The notes beneath the pieces were generated by a model. It did no database searches, was not told the DNA's origin, and saw nothing but the letters and a program-made list of their open reading frames with translations. The translations under genes were made by a program, and so were the position numbers. Of a stretch of DNA of 64,000 nt, positions 25,404 through 33,220 are shown piece by piece (position 1 is the stretch's first letter; each line of letters opens with the position of its first letter). The stretch covers positions 252,569-316,568 of the forward strand of contig CALKVK010000033.1 in NCBI GenBank assembly GCA_937996235.1. The letters are read 5' to 3'. This stretch comes from an uncultured bacterium (GTDB lineage: Bacteria > Planctomycetota > JAJSAM01 > JAJVHW01).

Positions 25404-26366
25404 TCAGCGGACGAACACGAGCGCCCGGAGGACCGACGCGCCGAGCGTGACCTCGAACGTCTCGTCGTCGGCCGGCAGGAGCAGCGTGTCGCCGCTGCGG
25501 AAGGGGACGGGCGCGGCGTTGCGGCGGAAGCTGCGCAGCTCGCCCTCGCCCGAGAGGACGTGCAGGACGGGCCAGACGCCGCCCGCGCGCGACGCGGCCT
25601 CGAGCGTGAAGGTGCCCATCGCGGTGACGTGCTCGACCGCGAAGAACGGGCTGCGCACGAGCAGCAGCCGGCGCACGCTGCCCTCGTCGGAGATCTCCTG
25701 CGCGGGGACCTTGTCCTCGCTGCGCCGGCCGAAGTGGATGCTCTCGAGCGCCTCGCGCACGTGCAGCGCGCGCGGGCGGCCGTCGAGACCGGGGCGGCCC
25801 CAGTCGTGCAGGCGGTAGGTCGTGTCGCTGTTCTCCTGCACCTCGGCGAGCAGCACGCCCGCGCCGATCGAGTGGACGGTGCCGGCCGGCACGAAGATGG
25901 TGTCGCCCGCGGCGACGGGCACGGTGTGCAGACAGCTCGCGACGTCGCCGTCGACGAGCGCGTCCTCGAGGTCCGCGCGCGTGCAGCCGTCGCGCAGTCC
26001 GCGGAAGACGTGCGCGCCGGGCTCGGCGTGCAGCACGAACCAGCACTCGGTCTTCGCCTCGGCGCCGAGACGCGCGGCCGCGGAGGCGTCCGGGTGCACC
26101 TGCACGGACAGCGGCTGCGAGGCGTCGAGCAGCTTGACGAGCAGCGGGAACGGCGCGTCGCCGCGCAGATCGGCGAGACGCGCGCCTGCGAGCGGTCCGT
26201 CGGCGACGACGCTCGACTCGCCGTCGCGGTCGTGGACGAGCCACGCCTCGCCGACGGGCTCGTCGCCGGGCAGGGCGTGCCCGAGGCGCCCCTCCATGCG
26301 GCGGCCGCCCCACGGCTTCGCGAGGTAGCGCGGGGCAAGCTTCACGGGGTGGGGCAGGTCGGGCAT
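25404..26366 (-). CDS. manA: Type I mannose-6-phosphate isomerase
   Basis: A 320-residue cytoplasmic metalloenzyme interconverting mannose-6-P and fructose-6-P and feeding GDP-mannose and glycan synthesis. Zinc-site motifs are visible: QVHPD at 89-93, E107 in KTECWF, and a downstream PAGTVHSIG histidine. RLHDWGR and the C-terminal jelly-roll strand (LHVLSGEGELRS, GDTLLLPADD) fit the short bacterial form. I chose ATG 26366; an ATG at 26414 would add 16 residues without family similarity. It is last in a minus-strand run behind recN. Confidence 0.93.
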   Translation of the reverse strand: MPDLPHPVKLAPRYLAKPWGGRRMEGRLGHALPGDEPVGEAWLVHDRDGESSVVADGPLAGARLADLRGDAPFPLLVKLLDASQPLSVQVHPDASAAARLGAEAKTECWFVLHAEPGAHVFRGLRDGCTRADLEDALVDGDVASCLHTVPVAAGDTIFVPAGTVHSIGAGVLLAEVQENSDTTYRLHDWGRPGLDGRPRALHVREALESIHFGRRSEDKVPAQEISDEGSVRRLLLVRSPFFAVEHVTAMGTFTLEAASRAGGVWPVLHVLSGEGELRSFRRNAAPVPFRSGDTLLLPADDETFEVTLGASVLRALVFVR

Positions 26367-26475
26367 GGAGACGTGCTGCGGGCTGCTCCGGGACGGCACG
26401 GCGGCGTGCGGCATGTTGCCACATCGGCGCGCTGGCGCCTCCGGCCGGAGCGGCCGCCGCAGGCTGGGACCCGCC

Positions 26476-28185
26476 TCAGTCCGCCGCGGCCTCGGCGAGC
26501 ATGGCCCGGGCCTGGTCGAGGGCCTCCGCGGCGCGCCCCGGACCGCGGATCATCTCGGCGATCTCGGCCTCGCGGGGCGCGCCGGTCAGCTCGCGCACCT
26601 CGACGAGCGTGCGGCCGCCGCGCTCGACCTTGTCCACGCGCAGGTGGTGCGCGCCGTACGCCGCGACCTGCGGCAGGTGCGTGATGACGAGCGCCTGCCG
26701 CCCGCGTGCGAGCCGCGCGAGACGCCGCCCGATGACGGGCCCGAGGCGCGGCCCGACGTCCGCGTCGATCTCGTCGAAGGCGAGGAGCGCGATACGGTCG
26801 GCGTCGGCGAGCTCGCCCTTGATGGCCAGCGCGGTGCGCGCGAGCTCGCCGCCGGACGCGCTGCGCGCGAGCGGACGCAGCTCCTCGCCGACGTTCGGGG
26901 CGACGAGGAACTCGACGGGCCCGAGTCCGAGCGGCGTCGCGGCCTCCAGGGCGTCGGCGTCGTCGCGGCGCGGCACGTCCACCGCGAAGCGCGTGCGCGG
27001 CATCTGCAGTTCCGCGAGCGCCGCGGCGACCCGCTCCGCGAACGCGACCCCGGCGGCGCGGCGGGCGTCGTCGAGCGCGTGCCCGGCGCTGAGCGCCTGC
27101 TCCGCGAGCCGCGCCACCTCGCGCGCGAGCGACGCGGCGTCGCTCTCGTCGCCCGCGAGCCGCTTGGACTCCGCGGCGGCTTCGACCGCGCGGGCGAGCG
27201 CGTCCTCCTCGGTCGGCCCGTGGCGGCGCAGCAGCGCGCCGAGCGCCTCGAGCCGCGCCTGTACCTTCTCGAGCCGCTCGGGATCGGCGTCGAGCGCGTC
27301 GAGCGCCGACGCCACGCGCCGCGCGGCCTCCTGGAGCAGGTCCGACGCGGCGTCGAGCGCCTCGAGCGCCGCGCGCGCGTCGGGCGAGTGCGCAGCCGTC
27401 GCGGCGATCTCGCGCGCTGCGCGGCCGAGCCGGTCCACCGCCGGCTCGTCGCCGTCGGTCGCGCCCTCCGCGACGAGCGCGAGCGCCGTCGCGAGCGCGC
27501 CGCGATGCCGCTCGGCCGACGCCAGCAGCTCGCGCTCGCCGCGCAGCGCGTCCGACTCGCCGGGCTCCGGCGCCACGGCGGCGACCTCGTCGACGAGCGC
27601 GTCGAGCTCCTCGATGCGACGCGCACGCGCGTCGGCCTCGGCCGCGAGCGCGCGACGCCGCGCGTCGGCGGCCCGCCACGCGCCGAGCCTCTCCGCGAAC
27701 GCCTCGCGCAGCGCGACGAGACCCGCCGCGCGGTCGAGCAGCTCGGTCTGACGCGTCGCGTCGAGCAGCGCCTGGTGCTCGCTCTGCCCGTGGATCTCGG
27801 CGAGCAGCGCGCCCAGCTCGCGCAGCGTCGCGACGGCGACGAGCTGCCCGTCGATCTCCGCGCGGTTGCGCCCGGCGGCGTCGATGCTGCGTGTCACCAG
27901 CAGCTCGTACGGCAGAGCCGTCGGCGCGTCCGTGCCGAGCAGCTCCGCGACGCGCGCCGCGGTCTCGGCGTCGTGCAGCTCGAAGACAGCCTGCACCTGC
28001 ATGCGGTCGGCGCCGGTGCGCAGCATCTCGCGCGACCAGCGCCCGCCGCAGAGCAGCGCGAGCGCCGCGAGCAGCAGGCTCTTGCCCGCGCCCGTCTCGC
28101 CCGTGACGACGTTCAGGCCCGGCGCGAACCGCACGGTCGCCGACTCGACGACGGCGAGGTTGCGGACGCGCAGCTCGGTCAGCAT
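26476..28185 (-). CDS. recN: DNA repair protein RecN (SMC-like ATPase)
   Basis: A 569-residue SMC-family repair ATPase. Walker A GETGAGKS lies at 29-36 and the RecN signature EIHGQSEHQ near 140. Two coiled-coil arms (about 160-350) follow. Then come the ABC signature ARSASGGELART and Walker B LLAFDEIDADVG, followed by VITHLPQVA. It acts early in double-strand-break repair. It follows the tRNA-binding protein gene by 22 bases, so it is probably co-transcribed with it. Confidence 0.97.
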   Translation of the reverse strand: MLTELRVRNLAVVESATVRFAPGLNVVTGETGAGKSLLLAALALLCGGRWSREMLRTGADRMQVQAVFELHDAETAARVAELLGTDAPTALPYELLVTRSIDAAGRNRAEIDGQLVAVATLRELGALLAEIHGQSEHQALLDATRQTELLDRAAGLVALREAFAERLGAWRAADARRRALAAEADARARRIEELDALVDEVAAVAPEPGESDALRGERELLASAERHRGALATALALVAEGATDGDEPAVDRLGRAAREIAATAAHSPDARAALEALDAASDLLQEAARRVASALDALDADPERLEKVQARLEALGALLRRHGPTEEDALARAVEAAAESKRLAGDESDAASLAREVARLAEQALSAGHALDDARRAAGVAFAERVAAALAELQMPRTRFAVDVPRRDDADALEAATPLGLGPVEFLVAPNVGEELRPLARSASGGELARTALAIKGELADADRIALLAFDEIDADVGPRLGPVIGRRLARLARGRQALVITHLPQVAAYGAHHLRVDKVERGGRTLVEVRELTGAPREAEIAEMIRGPGRAAEALDQARAMLAEAAAD

Positions 28186-28207
28186 GGCAGGCGTACGGAC
28201 GCGCGTC

Positions 28208-28528
28208 TCACGAGACGCGCAGGCCCGAGCCGGCGGGGCCGTCGGGCGTGAGGACGCGCACGGCGTCGCCGTCGCGCACGGCCAGCAGCATGCCCTGGCT
28301 CTCGACGCCGCGGAGCTGCGCGGGCTGCAGGTTCGCGACGACGACGATCGTCTTCCCGACGAGCGCCTCGGGCGCGTAGTGCTGGCGGATGCCCGCGACG
28401 AGCTGGCGCTCCTCCTCGCCGAGACGGATGCGCAGCACGAGCAGGCGGTCGGCGTTCGGGTGCGGCTCGGCGGCGAGGACCAGCGCCGTGCGCAGGTCGA
28501 CCTTGGCGAAGTCGTCGATGGTGATCAC
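28208..28528 (-). CDS. tRNA-binding OB-fold protein (CsaA/MetRS-beta/Trbp111 type)
   Basis: A 106-residue stand-alone tRNA-binding domain: DFAKVDLRTALVLAAEPHPNA (start), LLVLRIRLGEEERQLVAGIR, LVGKTIVVVANLQPAQLRGVESQGMLLA. This fold occurs as the C-terminal module of methionyl-tRNA synthetase and as free Trbp111/CsaA proteins that bind the tRNA elbow or act as secretion-related chaperones. GTG 28528 is chosen because GGAGG lies 6 bases upstream; the earlier ATG adds 11 Arg/Pro residues. It lies between a TPR protein and recN. Confidence 0.9.
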   Translation of the reverse strand: MITIDDFAKVDLRTALVLAAEPHPNADRLLVLRIRLGEEERQLVAGIRQHYAPEALVGKTIVVVANLQPAQLRGVESQGMLLAVRDGDAVRVLTPDGPAGSGLRVS

Positions 28529-28612
28529 GGGGGGCCTCCGGATGGGGAGGCGAGGGTACACGCGCGGGACCCTGCGGCGGACGACGCCGCGACGCGCCCC
28601 GTGTCGGCGCCG

Positions 28613-29869
28613 CTACTTGGGGCCGGAGAGGCGCGCCTTCGGCGGCGGGGGAGGCGGCGGCGGCTCGGCCGGCGGGGGCTCGTCGGCGGGCGCCGGCTGC
28701 TCGCCGACGGGCGGCTCCTTCGCGACGGCCTTCGTCTCCGCGGCCGGCGGCGTCTCCGCGGCCGGCGGCGGAGCGGGCGGCGTCGGACGCGCGCCCTCGG
28801 GGCCGGCGGCCGGGAGCGGACGGCCGGGCTTCGGCGGCGCGGATCCGGCCGTGGGCGCGGGTGCGGAGCCCGTCTCGGGAGACGTCGTCGCCGGCGTGCT
28901 CGCCGCGGGCGGCTCGCTCGACGCGGCCCCCGCGTCGTTCGCGGGCGGCGTCGCGTCGTCGCGCGGCGGCTCGAGTCCCGTCGGCGGGGCGAGGGTCGGC
29001 CGCGTGCGCGGCAGGAGCACGGGGCCCTGCGTCTCCGCCGGGCGGAGCGCGGGCGGATTCGGGCTCCGGCGCTCGGCGTTCGGCGGCGTCGTGCCGTCGG
29101 TCGCACCGGCGGCGCGCGCGCGCAGCGCCGTCTCGATGCGCTCGGCGCGCGCACGCGTCTCGGCGTCGTCGGGGGAGAGCGCGAGCGACTCGCGCAGCAC
29201 GTCGAGCGCGTCGGCCGGGCGCCGCTGCTCGTAGAGCGCCGCGCCGATCTGGCGTAGCAGGCGCGCGCGGTCGGCGTCGGCGAGACGGCGCGCCGCGAGG
29301 ACCTCGCGATAGAGCGCCTCGGCGCCCGACGCGTTGCCGCGGGCGAGGAAGCGGTCGGCCTCGGCGACGCGCGCCTCCTCCTCGGGCGTCAGCGGATCGT
29401 CCTGACCCGTGAGCGCGAGCACCTCGATCCACGGCTCGCCGCCCGCGGTGTCGCGCACGACCGCGCGCACGAGCAGCGACTTCCCGCGGCGGAGCGCGTC
29501 GAGACGCAGGTCGTCCGGGCCGCCGCGGCGCACGAAGACGCGCTCGTACGCGGCGCCCTCGGCCCCGTCTCCCTCGCGCACGGTGAGCGCGCGCCAGCGG
29601 TCCGCGGTGAACTGGGTGAAGAACGCGTTCCCCCGCGGCGCCTCGCCGAGCACCTGCAGGCGCACGACGACGGGCACGTCGCGCCAGCGCTCGGGCTGCT
29701 CGCGCAGCGCGGTGAGGGTCGTCTCGCGGGCCGACGCGGCGTCGTCCCACCAGCCCGCGCGGGCGGGCGCGGCGGTCGCGGCGCACAGCGCAACGGCGAG
29801 GAGCAGGGCGGCCGCGGCCGCCCGTGCCGCCGCGCCGCGACGCCCGGGACGGGAGGGCGTGCGGGGCAT
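28613..29869 (-). CDS. Exported TPR protein with long Pro/Ala-rich tail
   Basis: A 418-residue protein with a signal peptide (AAAAALLLAVALCAATAAPARA). Residues 40-140 are an OB-like region of unknown family (VPVVVRLQVLGEAPRGN, GKSLLVRAVVRD). A few TPR helices follow at about 155-245 (AEALYREVLAARRL, ALYEQRRPADALDVLRESLALSPDD). The last 170 residues are low-complexity Pro/Ala/Thr/Glu with a run of prolines, probably a cell-wall-spanning or disordered tail. It follows the FlgM-like gene by 11 bases. Function unknown. Confidence 0.75.
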   Translation of the reverse strand: MPRTPSRPGRRGAAARAAAAALLLAVALCAATAAPARAGWWDDAASARETTLTALREQPERWRDVPVVVRLQVLGEAPRGNAFFTQFTADRWRALTVREGDGAEGAAYERVFVRRGGPDDLRLDALRRGKSLLVRAVVRDTAGGEPWIEVLALTGQDDPLTPEEEARVAEADRFLARGNASGAEALYREVLAARRLADADRARLLRQIGAALYEQRRPADALDVLRESLALSPDDAETRARAERIETALRARAAGATDGTTPPNAERRSPNPPALRPAETQGPVLLPRTRPTLAPPTGLEPPRDDATPPANDAGAASSEPPAASTPATTSPETGSAPAPTAGSAPPKPGRPLPAAGPEGARPTPPAPPPAAETPPAAETKAVAKEPPVGEQPAPADEPPPAEPPPPPPPPKARLSGPK

Positions 29870-29880
29870 GGCCGGGAGCT

Positions 29881-30138
29881 TCAGTCCAGGATGTCCTCGA
29901 GGAGCCGGTAGATCGCCAGGTTGACCTTCTCCTCGGACATGTACGTGCCCGCGGCGATCTGGCGTCGCAGATCGGCGATCAGCTCCTTCCTTGCATCGGT
30001 GGAGCCGCTCACGATCTTGAGGATCTCGCGCAGCTCGTCGCTGCTGTGGGGGCGCGCGGTGCGCACGCGAGGGTCCCGCGCGCGGGGCGCATCCTGCGGC
30101 GCGTCGTCGGGGTCGCGGTGGAGCGGTGGCATGCTCAC
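29881..30138 (-). CDS. FlgM-like anti-sigma-28 factor domain protein
   Basis: An 85-residue protein. The N-terminal half is polar and probably unstructured. The C-terminal half, RKELIADLRRQIAAGTY then SEEKVNLAIYRLLEDIL, matches the FlgM C-terminal helices that clamp sigma-28 (pattern I-x-x-G-x-Y...VA-x-x-LL). No flagellar gene lies in the window, so it may control another sigma factor. It is divergent from rsmD and first in the TPR/OB/recN run. Confidence 0.75.
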   Translation of the reverse strand: MSMPPLHRDPDDAPQDAPRARDPRVRTARPHSSDELREILKIVSGSTDARKELIADLRRQIAAGTYMSEEKVNLAIYRLLEDILD

Positions 30139-30254
30139 GGTGTCCTTCGGCCGGACGCGGCGGGCACCCGGATTATCGGCACCCCGGATCGGCGAGTTGT
30201 GTCGGATTCGGCGGACGCGCGGTGCGCGCGGAGGACGCGGGACGGAGCGACGCG

Positions 30255-30857
30255 ATGGGGGAGCTCAGGGTGACGGGGGGCGAGTTCCGCGGGCGGCGTC
30301 TGCGCACGCCGCGCGGCGACGCGACGCGTCCCTCGTCCGACCAGTACCGCGGCAGTGTGATGACACTCCTGCGCGAGCGCCTCGAGGGTGCGCGCGTGCT
30401 CGACCTCTTCGCCGGCTCCGGCGCGCTCGGCATCGAGTGCCTGTCGCGCGGCGCTGCGTCGGTCGTGGCCGTCGAACGCGCGCGGCCGGCGCTCGAGGCG
30501 CTGCGCCGCAACTCCGAGGACCTCGCCCTCGACCGCGCGCGCTTCCGCATCGTCGCCGCCGACGCGTACCGCGCCGCGCCGCCCGGCCCCTTCGACGTCG
30601 TGTTCGTGGCGCCGCCCTACCCGCACTTCACGAGCGAGGGGCAGCGCGTGCGGCGTCTCGTGGAGGAGCAGGTCGCGGCGCTCGCCGAGGGCGGTGTCGC
30701 GGTCGTGCAGGCGGGCACGGGCGACTTCCACGCCGAAGGGCTCGCCGGAGTGGCCGTGGACGACGAGCGCCGCTACGGACGGACGACGTTCTGGTTCCTG
30801 GTGCGGGCGGGCGCGTCCGCCGGAGCGGCAGACGCGCCCGCGCCGCCGCTCAGCTGA
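30255..30857 (+). CDS. rsmD: 16S rRNA (guanine-N2)-methyltransferase RsmD
   Basis: A 200-residue class I methyltransferase. RVTGGEFRGRRLRTP at the N-terminus is the family RNA-contact signature. SAM-binding motif I is VLDLFAGSGALGIE (48-61). The catalytic motif reads VAPPY (118-122), where the family normally has (D/N/S)PP(F/Y); the aspartate is replaced by alanine. The enzyme should methylate G966 of 16S rRNA, but the changed motif could weaken catalysis. Its stop overlaps the end of the convergent IPT/TIG gene by 8 bases. Confidence 0.88.
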   Translation: MGELRVTGGEFRGRRLRTPRGDATRPSSDQYRGSVMTLLRERLEGARVLDLFAGSGALGIECLSRGAASVVAVERARPALEALRRNSEDLALDRARFRIVAADAYRAAPPGPFDVVFVAPPYPHFTSEGQRVRRLVEEQVAALAEGGVAVVQAGTGDFHAEGLAGVAVDDERRYGRTTFWFLVRAGASAGAADAPAPPLS

Positions 30858-31887
30858 TCTCGAACGAGACGTCGATGCCCTTGATGCGGAGCGAGTCGGG
30901 CGAGCCGCTGCCCTCGACGCGAGGCAGGTCACCGCCGAGGGTGATCGTCACGCGGCTGCCGTTCACCCGGATCGTCGCGTCGATGGCGGACGGGTCGCCC
31001 ACCGACGACCACGTCGTCCCCGACTTCGCGTAGCGCATCACGACGGGCGTCGCCTGCGAGGTGCCCTGCGAGAACGTGGCGTTCGAGAGGTCCACGAACA
31101 CCGTTGCGTCCGCGCCCTGGACCGCGGTCGTCGCGCTGATGGTGAAGCCGTTGCCCTGTCCGTGGATCACGACCTCGTCGTCGACGGCCTGGAACCGATC
31201 GCGGTCGAACGTGCCGCGCACGTACAGGCGCGGCGAGCCGCCGCCCCCGTCGCCGCCGATCGTGATCGTGCCCGCGGCGAAGTCGGCGTCGCCCACCTTG
31301 TTGCTGACGAGCAGCGACTGCGAGCCGGCCGGCGTCTTCTTGTGGAGCTGCGCCGTGATCGACGTGTCCGTCCAGCTCTTCACCTTCGCGGGCTTGCCGC
31401 CGACCTTCACCTTGCCCTTCTTCGAGCCGAAGTCGCTGCCGGTGATCGTGATCTCGGTCTTCGGCGCGGGCGCGTCGGGCGAGACGGTCTCGATGGTCCC
31501 GCGCACGATCGTGAACGCCTCGGCGCACACGAACTCGGGCTGCTTCTTGTGGCGCACGACGACGTCGAACGTGCCCTCGCGGACCTTGCCGACGCCGACC
31601 GTGACGTGGTCCGTCGCGGCCTCGATCACCTTCAGCTTGAGCGGCTTCCCGGAGGCGTTCTCGAGCGTCACCTTCGGCTTGCCCTCGGGGAACGTCGTCT
31701 CGCCCGGCGTGATCGTGAACGTGGTGCCGACCGTGCCGCTCGAGCGGTCGACGCCGCCCGCGAACGCCAGCGAGGCGCCGAGCGCCGCCGCTGCGCAGAG
31801 GAGCGCCGCCGAGCGCAGCGTTGTGCTCCCGCGGCGCGCCGTGCCCGCGCGCTCTCCCGTCTCCGTCGATGCCGTGAACCGGTCCAT
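30850..31887 (-). CDS. Secreted IPT/TIG-domain protein
   Basis: A 345-residue secreted protein with a signal sequence (SAALLCAAAALGASLAFAGG). Residues about 110-215 form IPT/TIG immunoglobulin-like strands (IETVSPDAPAPKTEITITGSDF, GKVKVGGKPAKVKSW, then TITAQL-type strands). Residues about 225-345 form another beta domain, VRGTFDRDRFQAVDDEVVIHG, also seen in type in the first protein's C-terminal region. Probably a cell-surface structural or binding protein. ATG 31887 has GGAGGG upstream. Confidence 0.75.
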   Translation of the reverse strand: MDRFTASTETGERAGTARRGSTTLRSAALLCAAAALGASLAFAGGVDRSSGTVGTTFTITPGETTFPEGKPKVTLENASGKPLKLKVIEAATDHVTVGVGKVREGTFDVVVRHKKQPEFVCAEAFTIVRGTIETVSPDAPAPKTEITITGSDFGSKKGKVKVGGKPAKVKSWTDTSITAQLHKKTPAGSQSLLVSNKVGDADFAAGTITIGGDGGGGSPRLYVRGTFDRDRFQAVDDEVVIHGQGNGFTISATTAVQGADATVFVDLSNATFSQGTSQATPVVMRYAKSGTTWSSVGDPSAIDATIRVNGSRVTITLGGDLPRVEGSGSPDSLRIKGIDVSFEIS

Positions 31888-32150
31888 GTTCCGCCCTCCT
31901 GGTCCGTGACCGAGGCGCAGAGCCTACGCGACCGGAGTCGCTCGGCGCGCGTGCGATCCGGCTGTGCGGTGCGTAGCGTCCGGCCGCTACGACTCCGCCG
32001 CGGGATCGCCGCCGCGCCCCGCGGGACGATGCGCGCAGCGCCCGGACGGCGGAGCGGCGCCGGTCTGGGCATCGAGGAGTGGGCGAGGGAGGGAGGCGCA
32101 TGGCGACACGGCCGAGTGTGCGAGCGGCGCAGCGATCGAGACCGCGACGG

Positions 32151-32186
32151 GCGTCGAGAGCGTCGAGAGCGTCGAGAGCGTGGAGG
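32151..32186 (+). repeat. 9-bp tandem repeat (GCGTCGAGA x 4)
   Basis: Four units of GCGTCGAGA, the last imperfect, within the 5' half of the interrupted gene, encoding RAS-type triplets. Confidence 0.8.
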
Positions 32187-32264
32187 GCCTCGCAGCGCCC
32201 GGCGCAGCTCGACGTGCTGCACGAGGTGCTCGCGCGCACCGCCGAGGGCGGTCGCGCGGCCGCC

Positions 32265-32503
32265 TAGCCCGCATCGTTCACCAGCTCTCGCGGCAAGTGC
32301 GGCTGAGACCCAGTCGTTTCGAGGGCTGCGTCCGTGGCGCCTGCGGTCCCACCGAGAGGCAGCCCGTCCCGGCCGAGCCGGAGGCGCGAGGTCAAGGAGG
32401 CGCGACGAAGTCGGGGCTGGACACCCCGTTCGAGGAGCGCCGACGCGGAGATCGCGACTCCGGCGACGCGCCGGGCGCGAGGGCTGGTGAACGATGCGGG
32501 CTA
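32265..32503 (+). mobile_element. Family A inverted-repeat element, copy 3 (MITE-like)
   Basis: A 239 bp copy with TA at both ends. The left end is TAGCCCGCATCGTTCACCAG and the right end is GGTGAACGATGCGGGCTA. It is the most complete copy and the one inside a reading frame. No protein of its own is credible. Confidence 0.82.
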
Positions 32504-32875
32504 GGAGCGCGCGCGGGCGGTCGCCGCGGCCCTGCTCGACGGCGTGTCGAAGAACGACGTCGTCCTCGCGCTCGACGACCACCTGATCCGGGACGAGGAC
32601 GCGCAGGAGCTCCTGCGGCGCGCCAAGCCGCACGTCCGCGCCGGCGCTCGCAAGGACGGTCTCGAGCTCATCCTGCGGGGCGTCGTCGCCGGCGTGGTCG
32701 GCGTGCTGCTCCTCGAGCTGGAAGGTCCCATGATCGTGCTCCCGTTCGGCGCGTTCGCCACCGCGTTCGTCTGCACCCTGGCGGGCATCATCAAGGCGCT
32801 GACGGGCTGGAACGTGCGCTGAGCTCCGGGGAGCGCGCACTCGGCCGGGCAGAACGGTCCCGCGGGAACTGAACC

Positions 32876-33166
32876 ATGACGATCCACGACGTCACCGCAG
32901 CCACCCCGCTCGACGGTCGCCGCCTCCACCTGCGGTTCGACGACGGGACGGAGGGCACGGTCGACGTGCCGTCCTGCGTGCCGCTGGACGGCGTCTTCGA
33001 GCCGCTCCGCGACGAGACCTACTTCCGCACCGTCCGCGTCTGCGCCGAGCTCGGGACCGTCGTCTGGCCGAACGGCGCCGACCTCGACCCGCTCGTGCTC
33101 TACGCGCGAGTGACCGGGGTCCAGGTCGAGTCGCTCCTCGCCGCCGACGACGCGCTCCGTCGCTGA
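32876..33166 (+). CDS. DUF2442 protein
   Basis: A 96-residue protein with the full DUF2442 pattern: LHLRFDDGTEGTVDV, FEPLRDETYFRTVRV, then TVVWPNGADLDPLVLY. DUF2442 genes often sit beside DUF4160 genes and have been discussed as toxin-antitoxin-like pairs, but no partner is present here. Function unknown. Confidence 0.85.
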   Translation: MTIHDVTAATPLDGRRLHLRFDDGTEGTVDVPSCVPLDGVFEPLRDETYFRTVRVCAELGTVVWPNGADLDPLVLYARVTGVQVESLLAADDALRR

Positions 33167-33179
33167 GGCTGCGCGACGT

Positions 33180-33202
33180 GGCCGCCCGCGGGACGGGCGG
33201 CC
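33180..33202. terminator. Bidirectional hairpin terminator candidate
   Basis: A perfect 9-bp stem, GGCCGCCCG/CGGGCGGCC, with a CGGGA loop between the converging DUF2442 and FG-GAP genes. There is no T-run on either side. Confidence 0.55.
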
Positions 33203-33220
33203 GACGGCGCACGTCCTCCG

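Larger units (their letters stand above)
32100..32822 (+). pseudogene. Small membrane protein gene interrupted by a family A element
   Basis: ATG 32100 follows GGAGG. The frame encodes 55 residues ending VLHEVLARTAEGGRAAA and hits TAG 32265, the first codon of family A copy 3. The same frame resumes after the element's last TAG (32502-32504) as ERARAVAAALLDGVSKND and runs to 32822. The resumed part has two membrane helices (LILRGVVAGVVGVLLLELEG and VLPFGAFATAFVCTLAGII) and a conserved-looking DDHLIRDEDAQELL helix. Removing 240 bases rejoins a 161-residue protein. A downstream internal start could still express the 3' part alone (ATG 32544). Function unknown. Confidence 0.65.

Noticed and set aside
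32876..33166. Toxin-antitoxin pair at the DUF2442 gene
   Set aside because: No partner gene of suitable size lies within 300 bases.
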